This document shows positions 23,001 to 32,595 of a stretch of DNA of 64,000 nt, one piece after another. Numbering within the stretch: the first letter of the stretch is position 1; the number at the start of each line of letters is the position of its first letter. The notes under the pieces were generated by a model, which was given only the letters and a program-made list of their open reading frames with translations, had not been told where the DNA came from and made no database searches. Where the stretch lies: positions 24,980,526 through 25,044,525 of the forward strand of contig CM037463.1 in the NCBI GenBank assembly GCA_021014325.1, in the 5' to 3' direction. The stretch is from Plazaster borealis. Taxonomy: Eukaryota > Echinodermata > Asteroidea > Forcipulatida > Labidiasteridae. The position numbers were made by a program, and so were the translations under genes.

Positions 23001-25698
23001 GAGAGATACCTTGATGAGAGTCTGGGTATCAGACAAGTGTTATATGGACCACATCATCCTAAGACGATCACTACACAAGAGAGTCTTTGTAAACTCCTCA
23101 TCAGAACAGATAGACTAGAGGTGGGTAATCAATAACCGACTTTATTGATCATGTATTGATTACTGTCCTGAATCAGAAGTCTTATCGGACCACCACCGAA
23201 CAATAGACACTTAATATAATAATCGTGACACAAAAACTCTAAACTCTAAATCAGAACTGATAGGCTATTTATTTGTGGGTAATCAATAATCGATTGCATT
23301 GATCGTGTATTGAATAGTGTCCAGGCTGGCATAGTGCATCTATCATTCAAAACCACAGTGGATGATAATGTATGATCAGACAGTAATGTTGGAGGGTTGA
23401 CTGTATACTGTGTATCTATGCATTCACCACATGAATTCATATTGCAGGATGGCTTAGTTTATCTATCATTCAAAACCACAGTGGATGATATTAAATGGTC
23501 AGACAGTAGGAGGGTTGACCGTGTACTGTGCAGATGCAATCACCACATGATAATTGAAGGCTGGCATAGTTTATCTATCATTCCATAACCATGGTGGATG
23601 ATACTGAGTGGTCAGACAGTGGGAGAGTTAAAGATTAAGAACCACACTGGCCGTCTAGACAACAAAAACAAGTTTACTTGTGTTTCCACCAAAAATGAAC
23701 TTGAGATGAAACATGAATGTTGACATTATCTTTGCAGGAAGCAGTTTCATTACTGAAGACCCTCATGTCATCCAAGTGCGCCACCTACGGGGAGTTCAGC
23801 GATGAGGTCGGCGAAACCTATAAGTTGTACGGCTCCATCTTACTGTCTCAAGGACAGCTTGATAAGGCCATGAGATACTTCAAGAAGGTAAGTTTTGTGT
23901 CACTGTTAAAATTTTTGTGTTTGTACTCTTGGCAAATACCAATCCTTTCGGCAAGTCACTTTGTCACATTCGCTACTCCTGGCTCCAAACCTGGCTTAAG
24001 CACAAAAAGTAGCTAAGCGCAACAAAATTGTGCTTACCAAAATAAGATTACCAGCCAAACTAACATGTCACATGTACAATTTTGTGACTGGTATCCTGCT
24101 CATTTCTGCTAAGCAGAAAATTGTTAAGCAATATTTTCTGCTTAAGCAGCTGTATGAAATTGGTCCCATGTATTTACAATGTATGTTTGTGTGTAATTTT
24201 ACCAAAAAGCAATATTTCATTTTTCAAAGGCATTTTTTTATGATCTTATGACAGCAATTGATAATTCCGGTAGTTATGCAGAACACATTGGAAAGGAAAG
24301 ATCAGAAATAATTTGTGTCTATGTAAAAACTAGCTTAATGCATTGCCTGTGCATTTCTGGCAGTCGTTGGAGCCACTTTGTGTCTAGTGGCCTCGACTTA
24401 AATTTGAATTAAATCAGAATTACACACAGCGAGGTCGCAGCGATGAATTCAAATCTAAAGGTATGATCTTGGCCTGATGAAGCTGCTTCCTACGAAAGTA
24501 TGGGGAAGATGTAAGCAGAGAATACTGCGATAAATAGCACCAAGAACGGCTATTGTTACAGCTGCAAAAAATTGTTCTGCAACTTGCAAAACTTTTTTTT
24601 TATGGTGGTACCGTCTTTAATGACAATAGAGAAGGAGCCCAGGGGGTTAAGCCTAGCTGGGAAGTAACAAATGTTCATGTTTATAGCAACGGTCCATGTC
24701 GGACCCATGTTAGGAAATGGACATCTGCCTAGCACACTCTAGTGGGTGTGTTCATGGGGCCATGGGGACCCCCAAATCGAGCTAGATTAACTTGTTAGTT
24801 AACCTGAAGAAACTTACTGGAAAATGTTCAGCAGAGTACCAGGTATCATGAATGGCCACTGCCAGACATTTTCAGTGGAGGGGTGTGCCCGCCAGACACG
24901 CCCAAATATCCCTTAATAATCAGGCAGTTTTAGGACCGATGACTGATACAGATCTGTAAGGTGGTATATGGCCGGTACTTTTATTTATTTATTTTGTCTT
25001 ATTTAACAGGGGTAGCCCCATCAGTTTTCAATGAACTGTTCTCCCTAGGGGCCCTAGATACATACAATACTCAACTATTTGTGTTTATTTTTGTTGATAG
25101 TGTTACAGCATTCAGAGCAGTCTGTACGGCCCAAGCCACAAAAAATCTAAGGCAACACAACAAACCATAGACATGCTGCTGCAGTAAGTATCAAAACAAA
25201 ATTTGCTTTTTATTGTTGGGTTACTTTTACCACCTGGGTCGAAACGTGAGGCAATTACCACCTGTGACCTTTTGCATTTATATCATAGTCATTTTGGTTG
25301 GTAAACAGCATCCATTCAAGGCTTTTGGTTGGTAAACAGCATTTATATCAAGGCTTTTGGTTGGTAAACAGCATTTATATCATGTCATTTTGGTTGGTAA
25401 ACTGCAATTATGTCATAGGTCATTTTGGTTGGTAAACAGCAATTATGCCAAAGGTCATTTTGGTTGGCAAACGTTTGTAACAGGTTATTTATTTTAAATT
25501 TTTCACTCATTAAAATTTTGTTTCTTTTGCATTTTTCAATTGATTTTTTTTTGTATTTTGCTGATTAGATCGCCGGCGTTGAAGGCAAAGGAAGGACAGA
25601 GCAAGGCAGGGCAGCTCAAGAACCGTCCAAGATTCTCAGCTACTATCAAGACTGGCTCAGAGCCTGGAGTTTCTAGCGTTAGTACCTCAGGTTACTAG
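17017..25698 (+). CDS. TTC23: tetratricopeptide repeat protein 23 (12 coding exons, 520 aa)
   Basis: TTC23 is a TPR protein of the EvC zone at the base of primary cilia, where it supports Hedgehog signalling with IQCE and the EVC-EVC2 complex (family knowledge). Exons: 17017-17189, 17746-17941, 18529-18652, 19151-19307, 20503-20628, 21056-21182, 21769-21851, 22467-22552, 22993-23120, 23738-23887, 25101-25183, 25569-25698. Phases agree throughout and give 520 aa (human about 447). The first ~120 residues are a Ser/Arg/Lys-rich low-complexity extension. From residue 124 the protein follows vertebrate TTC23/TTC23L, with blocks such as YGDGHWKLAESH, YPEAEQCLVKAD, LEQSKGKH and KAVEYYLQAH, and a C-terminal KATQQTIDMLLQ. 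Exons 4/5 and 6/7 join correctly only if their introns are AT-AC U12 introns. The alternative GT choices break the frame or the alignment. The start ATG follows a probable 5'-UTR acceptor, and a second ATG comes immediately after. TTC23L is the other possible orthologue. Confidence 0.9.
17324..17645 (+). mobile_element. tRNA-Leu-derived SINE (TTC23 intron 1)
   Basis: The head is a recognisable class II tRNA: 'tggccgagcggttaagagc' (A box), 'gactcaagctctgg' (CAA anticodon loop region) and 'ggttctagtcccg' (B box). A conserved-looking body follows ('gtgcacgtaaaagaacccag'), and the copy ends near an (aat)n tail. A tRNA gene would not carry this downstream body. Confidence 0.8.
19308..20502 (+). 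other. TTC23: U12-type AT-AC intron in TTC23 (intron 4)
   Basis: The 5' splice site is ATATCCTTT at 19308-19316, the classic minor-spliceosome AT-AC donor. A branch site TTCCTTAAT lies at 20479-20487, and the intron ends in AC at 20502, 16 nt after the branch adenosine. There is no polypyrimidine-AG. Joining these ends in phase 2 gives LGRSNTIHNKYPEAEQCL, which matches the TTC23 TPR spacing without a gap. The intron also carries SINE sequences. Confidence 0.87.
20122..20405 (+). mobile_element. tRNA-derived SINE copies inside the U12 intron 4
   Basis: 'tgtcgtggctgagcattcaa', 'aactcaagctctggtgtttc' and 'gtgggtacgagtcccggtcg' form a diverged tRNA-Leu-like head, as in the SINE at 17324. Downstream 'gcaccttgtaaactc' and, after 20338, 'gtgccttgagcacc' followed by (att)n resemble LINE-type 3' tails, so two partial copies may be joined. 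Confidence 0.65.
21208..21380. repeat. direct repeat copy 1 (TTC23 intron 6)
   Basis: 'ggcaccttttcaagaatgac', 'tatctgttttgattcagggt' and 'gtagctttccgaggacatct' recur in the same order and orientation at 21890-22055 in the next intron, with only a few differences. It is non-coding. Confidence 0.9.
21462..21605 (+). mobile_element. C-terminal fragment of a non-LTR retrotransposon ORF
   Basis: The plus strand reads RAIPAPFFQHTASPWNSLPG then CFPPSYNLDCFKRNFNSYL and a stop. This is the typical 'WNSLP ... YNL..FK..N' tail of LINE reverse transcriptases, of a different type from the one at 13455. It is a 5'-truncated fragment lying between the two direct repeat copies, within the U12 intron. Confidence 0.7.
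21890..22140. repeat. direct repeat copy 2 with adjacent hairpin
   Basis: This is the second copy of the 21208-21380 repeat (to about 22055). It is followed by a hairpin whose arms are 'catcattttgggagtcaa' and 'ttgactcccaaaatggcgg', which suggests the repeat is part of a larger foldback element. It is in TTC23 intron 7. Confidence 0.75.
23316..23625. repeat. tandem ~105-bp units of the dispersed satellite family
   Basis: Three units are marked by 'catcattcaaaaccacagtgg'-like starts (about 23342, 23466, 23578) followed by 'gtcagacagt' and 'gtactgtg'. It is in TTC23 intron 9 and matches the array at 30270-30735 more closely than the one at 2518-3215. Confidence 0.8.
23985..24170. mobile_element. 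diverged foldback element, relative of 25757-25999
   Basis: It shares 'agattaccagccaaac', 'gctaagcagaaaat' and 'agctgtatgaaattggtccc' with the better preserved copy downstream. It lies in TTC23 intron 10. Confidence 0.55.
25290..25475. repeat. short tandem repeat, ~37-43-bp unit
   Basis: 'ttttggttggtaaacagca' recurs about five times with 'ttatatca' or 'ttatgcca' between copies. It lies in the last TTC23 intron, next to a 'ggtcgaaacgtgaggcaatt' block that is also found in the hairpin at 28212-28310. Confidence 0.85.
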
Positions 25699-25756
25699 GG
25701 AAACCATCAAACTTGGCTTTAGCTTCAACTCTACCATAGCCTCTATCCGCCCATCT

Positions 25757-25999
25757 GGGTCCAATTTCATAGAACTGCTAAGCACAACAATTAGCTTAGC
25801 AGGAAATTTCTTCCTTGATAAAAACAGGATTACCAACCAAATTTCCATGTGTTGCATATTGCTTGTTACTGGTATTCAGCTGTTGTTTGCTTATCCTGAA
25901 AATCACGTGGAAATTTGGTTGGTAATCCTGTTTTTATCAAGGAAGAAATTTCATGCTAAGCAAATTGTTGTGCTTAGCAGCTGTATGAAATTGGGCCCT
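25757..25999. mobile_element. foldback MITE (~243 bp) in the TTC23 3' region
   Basis: The left half 'gtccaatttcata' ... 'ttccttgataaaaacaggat' ... 'taccaaccaaatttcca' is mirrored by 'ggaaatttggttggta' ... 'atcctgtttttatcaaggaa' ... 'tatgaaattgggccc'. It begins 59 bp after the TTC23 stop and is probably transcribed as part of the 3' UTR. Confidence 0.85.
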
Positions 26000-26499
26000 G
26001 TAGGCCAGTGAGGAACTAACAGAATCCAGATCCCAAATACTGCGCCTTCCTTTCCAATATGTACATTATCTGTTCAAAAGTGGAAAACAAAGAATATAAA
26101 TATATATAAGATTTTCTGTATGTATATATTTTGGTAAAGCTATGTACACTGTGTGAACAGATGACCTGAAACCTCAGCTAGTGCAGCCTTTCTTAGGGAG
26201 TGTCTCAAAAGTCCGAACGGTAGGAGCGTTCTAATTGGATCGGATAAGTGTTCAAGCAAGTGTGCATGGACTGGTCCGTTGGAACTGTCAGAACGTTCCA
26301 TTGGAATGTTCAAAATGCTAATGTGCACATTCAGTTCCCGAAGTCCAGCAAAGTCGTGGTCCAGCTTAAGGGAACATTCTTTCGCGCCTTGAACTTACTC
26401 GACTTTTGAGACGCTCTCTTCTTGATGTTTTTGCTAAACCTTATTCACTAGAGTTATTTACAAGCATCCATTCCACTTTCTAACAAAATCCATCACCAT

Positions 26500-26815
26500 T
26501 CAGTAACTCCACACCCAAAACTGTGAGACTCTGATGATGGTGGTATGCCTGATCCCATGTAAAGCATAATCAGTTTACTAGTGCAGTCCTCAGTCCAACA
26601 CCATTCAGTAACTCAACACCCAAACTGTGAGACTCTGATTATGATGGTATGCCTGATCCCATGTAAAGCATAATCGGTTTACTAGTGCAGTCCTCAGTCC
26701 AACAACATTCAGTACTCAACACCCAAAACTTTTGTACTCTGATTATGGTGGTATGCCTGATCCCATGTAAAGCATAAATCAGTTTACTGGTGCAGTCCTC
26801 AGTCCAACAGAATTA
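26500..26815. repeat. three tandem copies of a ~105-bp unit
   Basis: 'gagactctgat' (or 'gtactctgat'), 'ggtatgcctgatcccatgta' and 'gtgcagtcctcagtccaaca' each occur three times, at about 105-bp spacing. Copies are nearly identical. It is likely in the TTC23 3' UTR or just beyond. Confidence 0.92.
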
Positions 26816-28110
26816 AACAAAACATGCAGTTGGATTTTAAAGGGTTTTGGGATGGCTAGGGTCAGTGTCTTCATACTGTGATACAAATAATAGTTACTGT
26901 CTGTGTATTTTTTGTCAGAGCTTAAATGAAATGTTCAATAATATAGTTTTTCCCAGTCAATTTCAGCAAAAATTAAATCAATTTCATTAACACAATCAAA
27001 TGCATACATGTTGCACTAATTTATTCCTACTAGGGTTTCTTTTTAGCTCCCATTGAATTCAATTTCATTTTCATATACACATGATTTTGTTCTTCTCATT
27101 CAGGTTCGTTTCAGTCATTCGATTTCATTTATAGACTTTCAAGACTACATTTTCATCATTCTTCAGTTGAATTTCTCGTATTGATGAAACTGAATGGTTG
27201 ACCAGCCTCTTGCTGTTGGCTTCTGTGATATTGAATGATCTTTGCCACCTAATGAAATCAAATGATCTTATTTGACCAGTGAATGCTAAACTGTTGAAAT
27301 TGAATGACTCCTTTTAATTATTCAAACTACATTGAATGAGCCAGGTGTTAAATTGAATGAATTTTGTTGACATTGGTCGGGATTACGGGATAACCTATAG
27401 TAAAGAAGATTCATCGTATTATTGTGCCAAATGTTGTTATGACTAAATTTACATGGAATTTTGCGTGAAAAGTTATTTTACTTCCAAGAAATATGATGTC
27501 AGGCTTGAATTTTTGGGAAAAATCCACAAAACCAAAGGGCTTGTTGCTCAGAATTGTTCTAACAAGACCCGAACAGTTTAACATGCGTATGTTTTTATTT
27601 GAACAAGCACTATGACATCCGGTATAAGAGAATATTTATCTCATTTGTCTTTTCGGGCATACATGTACATACTTCATTACTCAATAGTATTGAAAGGTGT
27701 TTATCAGACTCAAAGTCAATATTTGAACATAATTTGTTTTTGTTTAAGACATTACACAGTGAGGTTTTATTATTCATTTGAAAAACACAAGACTGCTGGA
27801 CTTGTCCAGTCATGAGTTTACTGGCCCAACACTAAAACTACTGGCCTCGGGCCTGTGGTCCACTAGTGTAAAATTTGAGCCCTGGATGTTGGAGCATAGT
27901 TTGATACAAAGACAGCAGATGAGAAGATGACGAATCATATGGAATCATTGTTTGCTAATCTTGTATTTGACAAACAAAGATAGAATGTGGTGACAGGAAG
28001 CTGGATAACTTATTTATAAATAACTTTGTACAGACTCTTCATGGGGTTCAAACAAAAGGCAAAATAGCTTATCTTAAAAGTATTTGTGAATGGATTTTTA
28101 TTTTCTGTGC

Positions 28111-28116
28111 AATAAA
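28111..28116 (+). terminator. candidate polyadenylation signal for TTC23
   Basis: AATAAA follows a T-rich stretch 2.4 kb after the stop codon. Nothing nearer looks clearly better, but the true 3' end is not provable from sequence alone. Confidence 0.3.
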
Positions 28117-28211
28117 TGTACAAGGGAGCAATATATCAATGTTTGTGTCAAACTTTTCAGATTCTAATTATTAATTATTGTACAGCAGTAGCTACTTTTA
28201 GAGCAAACTTA

Positions 28212-28310
28212 AATGCCTCGTGTTTCGACCCTAGGAGTCTTTCTGAAAGGCTCAGAACATGCAGTTGGATTTTGAGAAAGACTCTGCTGGGGTCGAAACG
28301 CGAGGCCATT
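28212..28310. repeat. 99-bp palindromic element
   Basis: 'aatgcctcgtgtttcgaccc' is mirrored by 'ggggtcgaaacgcgaggcca', and 'gagtctttct' by 'agaaagactc'. The neighbouring 'ccttttggttggta' links it with the repeat at 25240-25475. Confidence 0.85.
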
Positions 28311-28804
28311 ATTAATATTTTGCATTTGTACCATAGGTCCTTTTGGTTGGTATTCAGTTCGCAATAGCTCATTCTATGTTCTTACTTTTTAATTGAATGT
28401 TTTTATTTTAATGGTTTGGAAACTGTTTTAGTCTGTCTGAAGAGTTCTTAGAAAAATAAACTACTACAGTTGATTCTAACAAGATCGCTGGGACTTGCCA
28501 AATTACCTCTTTATAACAGGAGTGTTGTTTAACAGGACAGCAAAACAAAGAAACACCAAGCAGAAATGAGATTCCTGAATTCAGAATGTACCCTTTATAA
28601 GTTAAACCTCTTTATAACAGTGCTCTTTATAACGAGGGTTGTATTTTAAAATCTAATGAACTATCTCACTTTCGGAATTCCTAAACCTTTTTCAGAGCTC
28701 TCTTTTTCCCTCATTCCTGTTTTTTGTTTTCGTGAGATGATCACAGCATACTAATCAAAAGGTGGAGTTGTTTCAACACAGTTCTTTACAGAGGGATTCA
28801 TGTA

Positions 28805-29120
28805 CAAGTGCATGGTGTTACCACAAACCTTACTAGATTTTATCTCCACCATGCAAAGTTTCAAATCCTTTTCATGTACCATGGTGTTACCACAAACCTT
28901 ACTAGATTGTATCACCACCATGCAAAGTTTCAAATCCTACTCATGTACATGGTGTTACCACAAACCTTACTAGATTGTTTCACCACCATGCAAAGTTTCA
29001 AATCCTACTCATGTACCGTGGTGTTACCACAAACCTTACTAGATTGTATCTCCACCATGCATACTTTCAAATTCTACTCATGTACATGGTGTTACCACAA
29101 ACCTTACTAGATTGTATCTC
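28805..29120. repeat. tandem array, ~68-bp unit, five copies
   Basis: 'tggtgttaccacaaacctta', 'ctagattgtat' and 'caccatgcaaagttt' recur at about 28812, 28881, 28949, 29020 and 29086. Partial copies follow at 29145 and 29217, and one related unit is at 1143-1205. Apparent open frames follow from the period. Confidence 0.92.
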
Positions 29121-30269
29121 CACCATGCAAAGTTTTAAATCCTACACATGATGTTACTGCAAACATGAGTGTCACTGAGTGAGCGCTATATAAGAAGCCA
29201 CTATTATTATTATTAGATTGTATCTCCACTATGCAAGGTTTCAAATCCTATTTACATCAAGCAAATCTCATATTAATAATAATAATAATAGTTTGGGAGA
29301 ATAATCATCGTTACTCGCAGCTGAATTGCAAAGGACGCCACTACGTGTTCGAGCATGCATGTAAGGACCCCATATATGACCAAAGGGTTCAATTTTCCCC
29401 TACCCCTGGACCTCACAGATTTTGGTCAAAAAGGCTTAAAAATAACGATCCAAACACATAATGTAAAGTGCACTTGTTAAGATTTTATTTATTTTAGAAA
29501 CAAACTTTAACCGTAACAAATCAAAATAAAGTAACACAATAACACAATTACAAGTCATTTAAAGATTTTACATGCAGTTTATCCATGTGTGACAATATTG
29601 AAACAAAAGGGTTTTAACAGACGTATTTATTGGGAAATGAATAAAGGGGCAACCTTCCAGCTTAACCTTGTTGTATGAATTATAACAATACTTTGAGTTA
29701 GATGCTCTGAACCACATGGCAAGGACACGCTACACACAACTTAAAGGTACAATGATTTGTCATTGGTGTTTGGAAAAGAAAATTCATTCAAATCATCTAT
29801 GTAATGTATTTTGATTTCTGTGGGGCAAACCTTTTTTGCCCGATTGGTATTTCAGATGGAAATATTTCTCAGAACAATTGGCACTGGTATTATCGAATCA
29901 AGTTGAATAAAAATCAAGCTTCCACATTACAAAACATTCTTGAAATTGTTTCGCTTATTACAACCACTTATCATACCTTTCAAAGAAAACTTTAAAATTT
30001 AGTGCATCCAAGTCTGGTATTAAAACTAATTTTATAACTAAATTATTAGCTTGAAAAAATCAATTCAATCTAAATTATGAAATGTATCTTTTCTATCACC
30101 CTTTTAAAATGTTTTTTGGGAATATTTACAAAAAAAGTCTCAAGTTAAAATTAGTATAACAAAAAATAGCCAAAGATTTGTAACATTTTCCAGTGAGTTG
30201 ACCAACCATTCGAAACCAATCAACTGTATGGATTATGTACGCTGACAAAACTGTGCACAGAACTGTTTA

Positions 30270-30735
30270 TGTACATGTGTGTACTGTGTAGAGGCATTCA
30301 CCACATGATTATATTGCAGGCTGACATAGTTTATCTATCATTCAAAACCACAGTGGACGATATTGAATGGTCAGACAGTGGAGGGTTAACTGTGTACTGT
30401 GTAGATGCATTCACCACATGATATCACATTGCAGGCTGGTATAAAGCATTCAAAACCACAGTGGATGATATTAAATGGTCAGACAGTAGGAGGGCTGACT
30501 ACGCTGTAGATGCAATCACCACATCATATAAGGCCTACTGCAGGCTGGCATAGTTTATCTATCATTCAAAACCACAGTGGATGATATTGATTGGTCAGAC
30601 TGTAGGAGGGTTAACTGTGTACTGTGTAGATGCATTCCCTACTACATGATATTATATTGCAGGCTGTCATAGTAGTGCCATGTATCATTCAAAAACAACA
30701 TTGGACAATATTGAATGGTCAGACAGTATTATTAG
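30270..30735. repeat. tandem array, ~100-110-bp unit, four to five copies
   Basis: 'gcaggctg', 'attcaaaaccacagtgga', 'gaatggtcagac' and 'gtgtactgtgtagatgcatt' repeat in order. It is the same family as at 2518, 6187 and 23316. Confidence 0.88.
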
Positions 30736-30929
30736 GAAAATGTATACTGTTACAATTCACCTCACATCATCCCTGCAACAACTCTTGGTTGGGAGTCAGT
30801 TTCCCAGTGTGTTTTACTGTGTAATGCACATTTTAAAGGTGGAGAGAAGCGATTATACACTCACCCTCTCTTTACAAGCAGTTTGACCTCTAAAATGACC
30901 TCTAAAATTGCAGACAGTGGGCAGACAGT

Positions 30930-31251
30930 AGCAGCCCCATAACTATGGTTAAATTTTAGGGGGGCTCAAGGGGGTGCATAATTTGTTTTAGGGGTGCACT
31001 TCTAGCCAAGTTTCTGTTTGCCTTTTAAACAAAAAGCCCCTTTTCAGGCATTTTTAAACTATTTTTTATAAGATGAAAAAACAAATACATTGTCTGTGTG
31101 TAAATGGAAAATAGATTTAAAAACATCAAAATTTACTTATTAAAACTCTGGAAATTTCCAATCCCAAAACTTCCAGATTTTAAAAAGGGGGGAGGGGGAC
31201 ACATACATCACTTGGGGGGGGGCCTGTGCCCCTCCTTAGTTACGTCACTGG
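30930..31251. mobile_element. element with G-rich end and terminal 'gttacgtcactg'
   Basis: The right end has a G-tract, then 'cctccttagttacgtcactg', and the left end has 'gccccataactatggttaaa' and a G-tract. The ends resemble those of the element at 13804-14503. No coding frame is seen. Confidence 0.45.
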
Positions 31252-31734
31252 ACAGTAGCCGCATGTTACGTCAAGGCCGGGGGTCAATACAGCATAATCA
31301 AAAAGAAGATATCACATACCTTTTACCTTAGTCAAAATATGTAAACACACAACTTGAAATATACCTCATTGCTAATATTGCAAAGTTCCATTCTCAGATT
31401 TGATTTAGAGTGATTCGTAACCCACAATAACTTTGAAAATGTCTATCCAAGTTCTTTAAAACTTCATCAATGTAGGACCTCTTGGAAAACAGTTACTATA
31501 ACAAAACAACAACAACAGCACACTTTAAATGATGCAAGTACAGCATCCTCTTCTCTTACAGATTATTATCGAATTAAAAACATTTTACACTGAAAAACTG
31601 TCTCCGCTTTTCTTGTTTGTCCGCCAGATACACACATCTACAAATTTCTTCTGAGCCCCCAAATTGGGGGCAATAAATAAAGCCTATCCCGAGCTTCTCA
31701 CTTTCAACAAGTATTATTACATGTTTTATAGACA

Positions 31735-32165
31735 CAACTGATTCCATCTCACATAAAATACTTCCTCAACCACACCCATCTTATCCCATTCCTTGACTCA
31801 AACCAACACCCAGTCATATCCCTCCTTGAGCTCACCCAATTACACCCGTTCAGCTGCAAAGACACCCAGCACCAAGTCAGCACTTCAATTACCACCAACA
31901 TCCAATCAATCCACCAGGCTTTTACTGTATATTCCCAAAGTGCAAAAAAATTACACCTTTTGATTCTCAACCACACCCACACACACCCCTAGCATACTTA
32001 AGCTTATCCCACACCGAGAACCCAGTCACCTCACATCTAACACCCACTCACAACCTTAAACCCCCGCTCTTCACATGCACCTACTCTTAGCCTGTAACTC
32101 ACATCCACATCTTTTCAGTCACACCATACGCAAACTTGACACCTACCACCCAAATAACTTACTCA
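31735..32165. repeat. strand-asymmetric C/A-rich stretch
   Basis: For about 430 bp the plus strand is very poor in G and rich in 'accca', 'cacacc' and 'tcacc' words, without a fixed period. It is probably in the 3' UTR of the minus-strand MIF4GD-like gene, where the transcript would be G/U-rich. Confidence 0.6.
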
Positions 32166-32199
32166 CCAACACCAAATCAATTTTCTCATAGATGCCCAG

Positions 32200-32360
32200 G
32201 GATCGATTTCACAAAACTCTTCCTAACTTAGGACTAGTCCTAGGCAATGCTAAGAGATAGGACTAGTCTTAAGTTAGGACCAGTACTTAAGACTAGTCCT
32301 ATCTCTTAGCATTGCCTAGGACTAGTCCTAAGTTAGGAAGAGTTTTGTGAAATCGACCCC
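32200..32360. mobile_element. foldback element (~160 bp)
   Basis: 'gatcgatttcacaaaactct', 'tcctaacttaggactagtcc' and 'taggcaatgctaagagatag' are each mirrored on the far side by their complements, so the whole element folds on itself. It is probably in the MIF4GD-like 3' UTR. Confidence 0.9.
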
Positions 32361-32595
32361 AGGAACACCAATAACAAACAAGGCGTTCACACCTGGGTAA
32401 TAATCTTTTCTGTTCTGAATCGCAGCAAACACTTACAGTAGATACAGAGTCCATTCTTTTTCTTGTGTTTTTGCATAGAGCTCTTGACATCCTTGTCTAT
32501 TTCAAAACCACAAATACAATGTTATCGTTTCCAGTAATCCCCATCTCAAGTTTTGTACAACTGCCACTGTGACTGAAGGAGGACTATCCGAAGAC

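Larger units (their letters stand above)
25699..32595. other. region between the convergent TTC23 and MIF4GD-like genes
   Basis: No exon of a further gene is visible. The first part should be TTC23 3' UTR and the last part MIF4GD-like 3' UTR. The middle holds the repeats listed separately. At 26985-27365 the words 'ttgaatga', 'atttcatt' and 'gaattcaattt' are unusually frequent but not periodic. (att)n microsatellites occur near 29205 and 29278. Confidence 0.5.
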
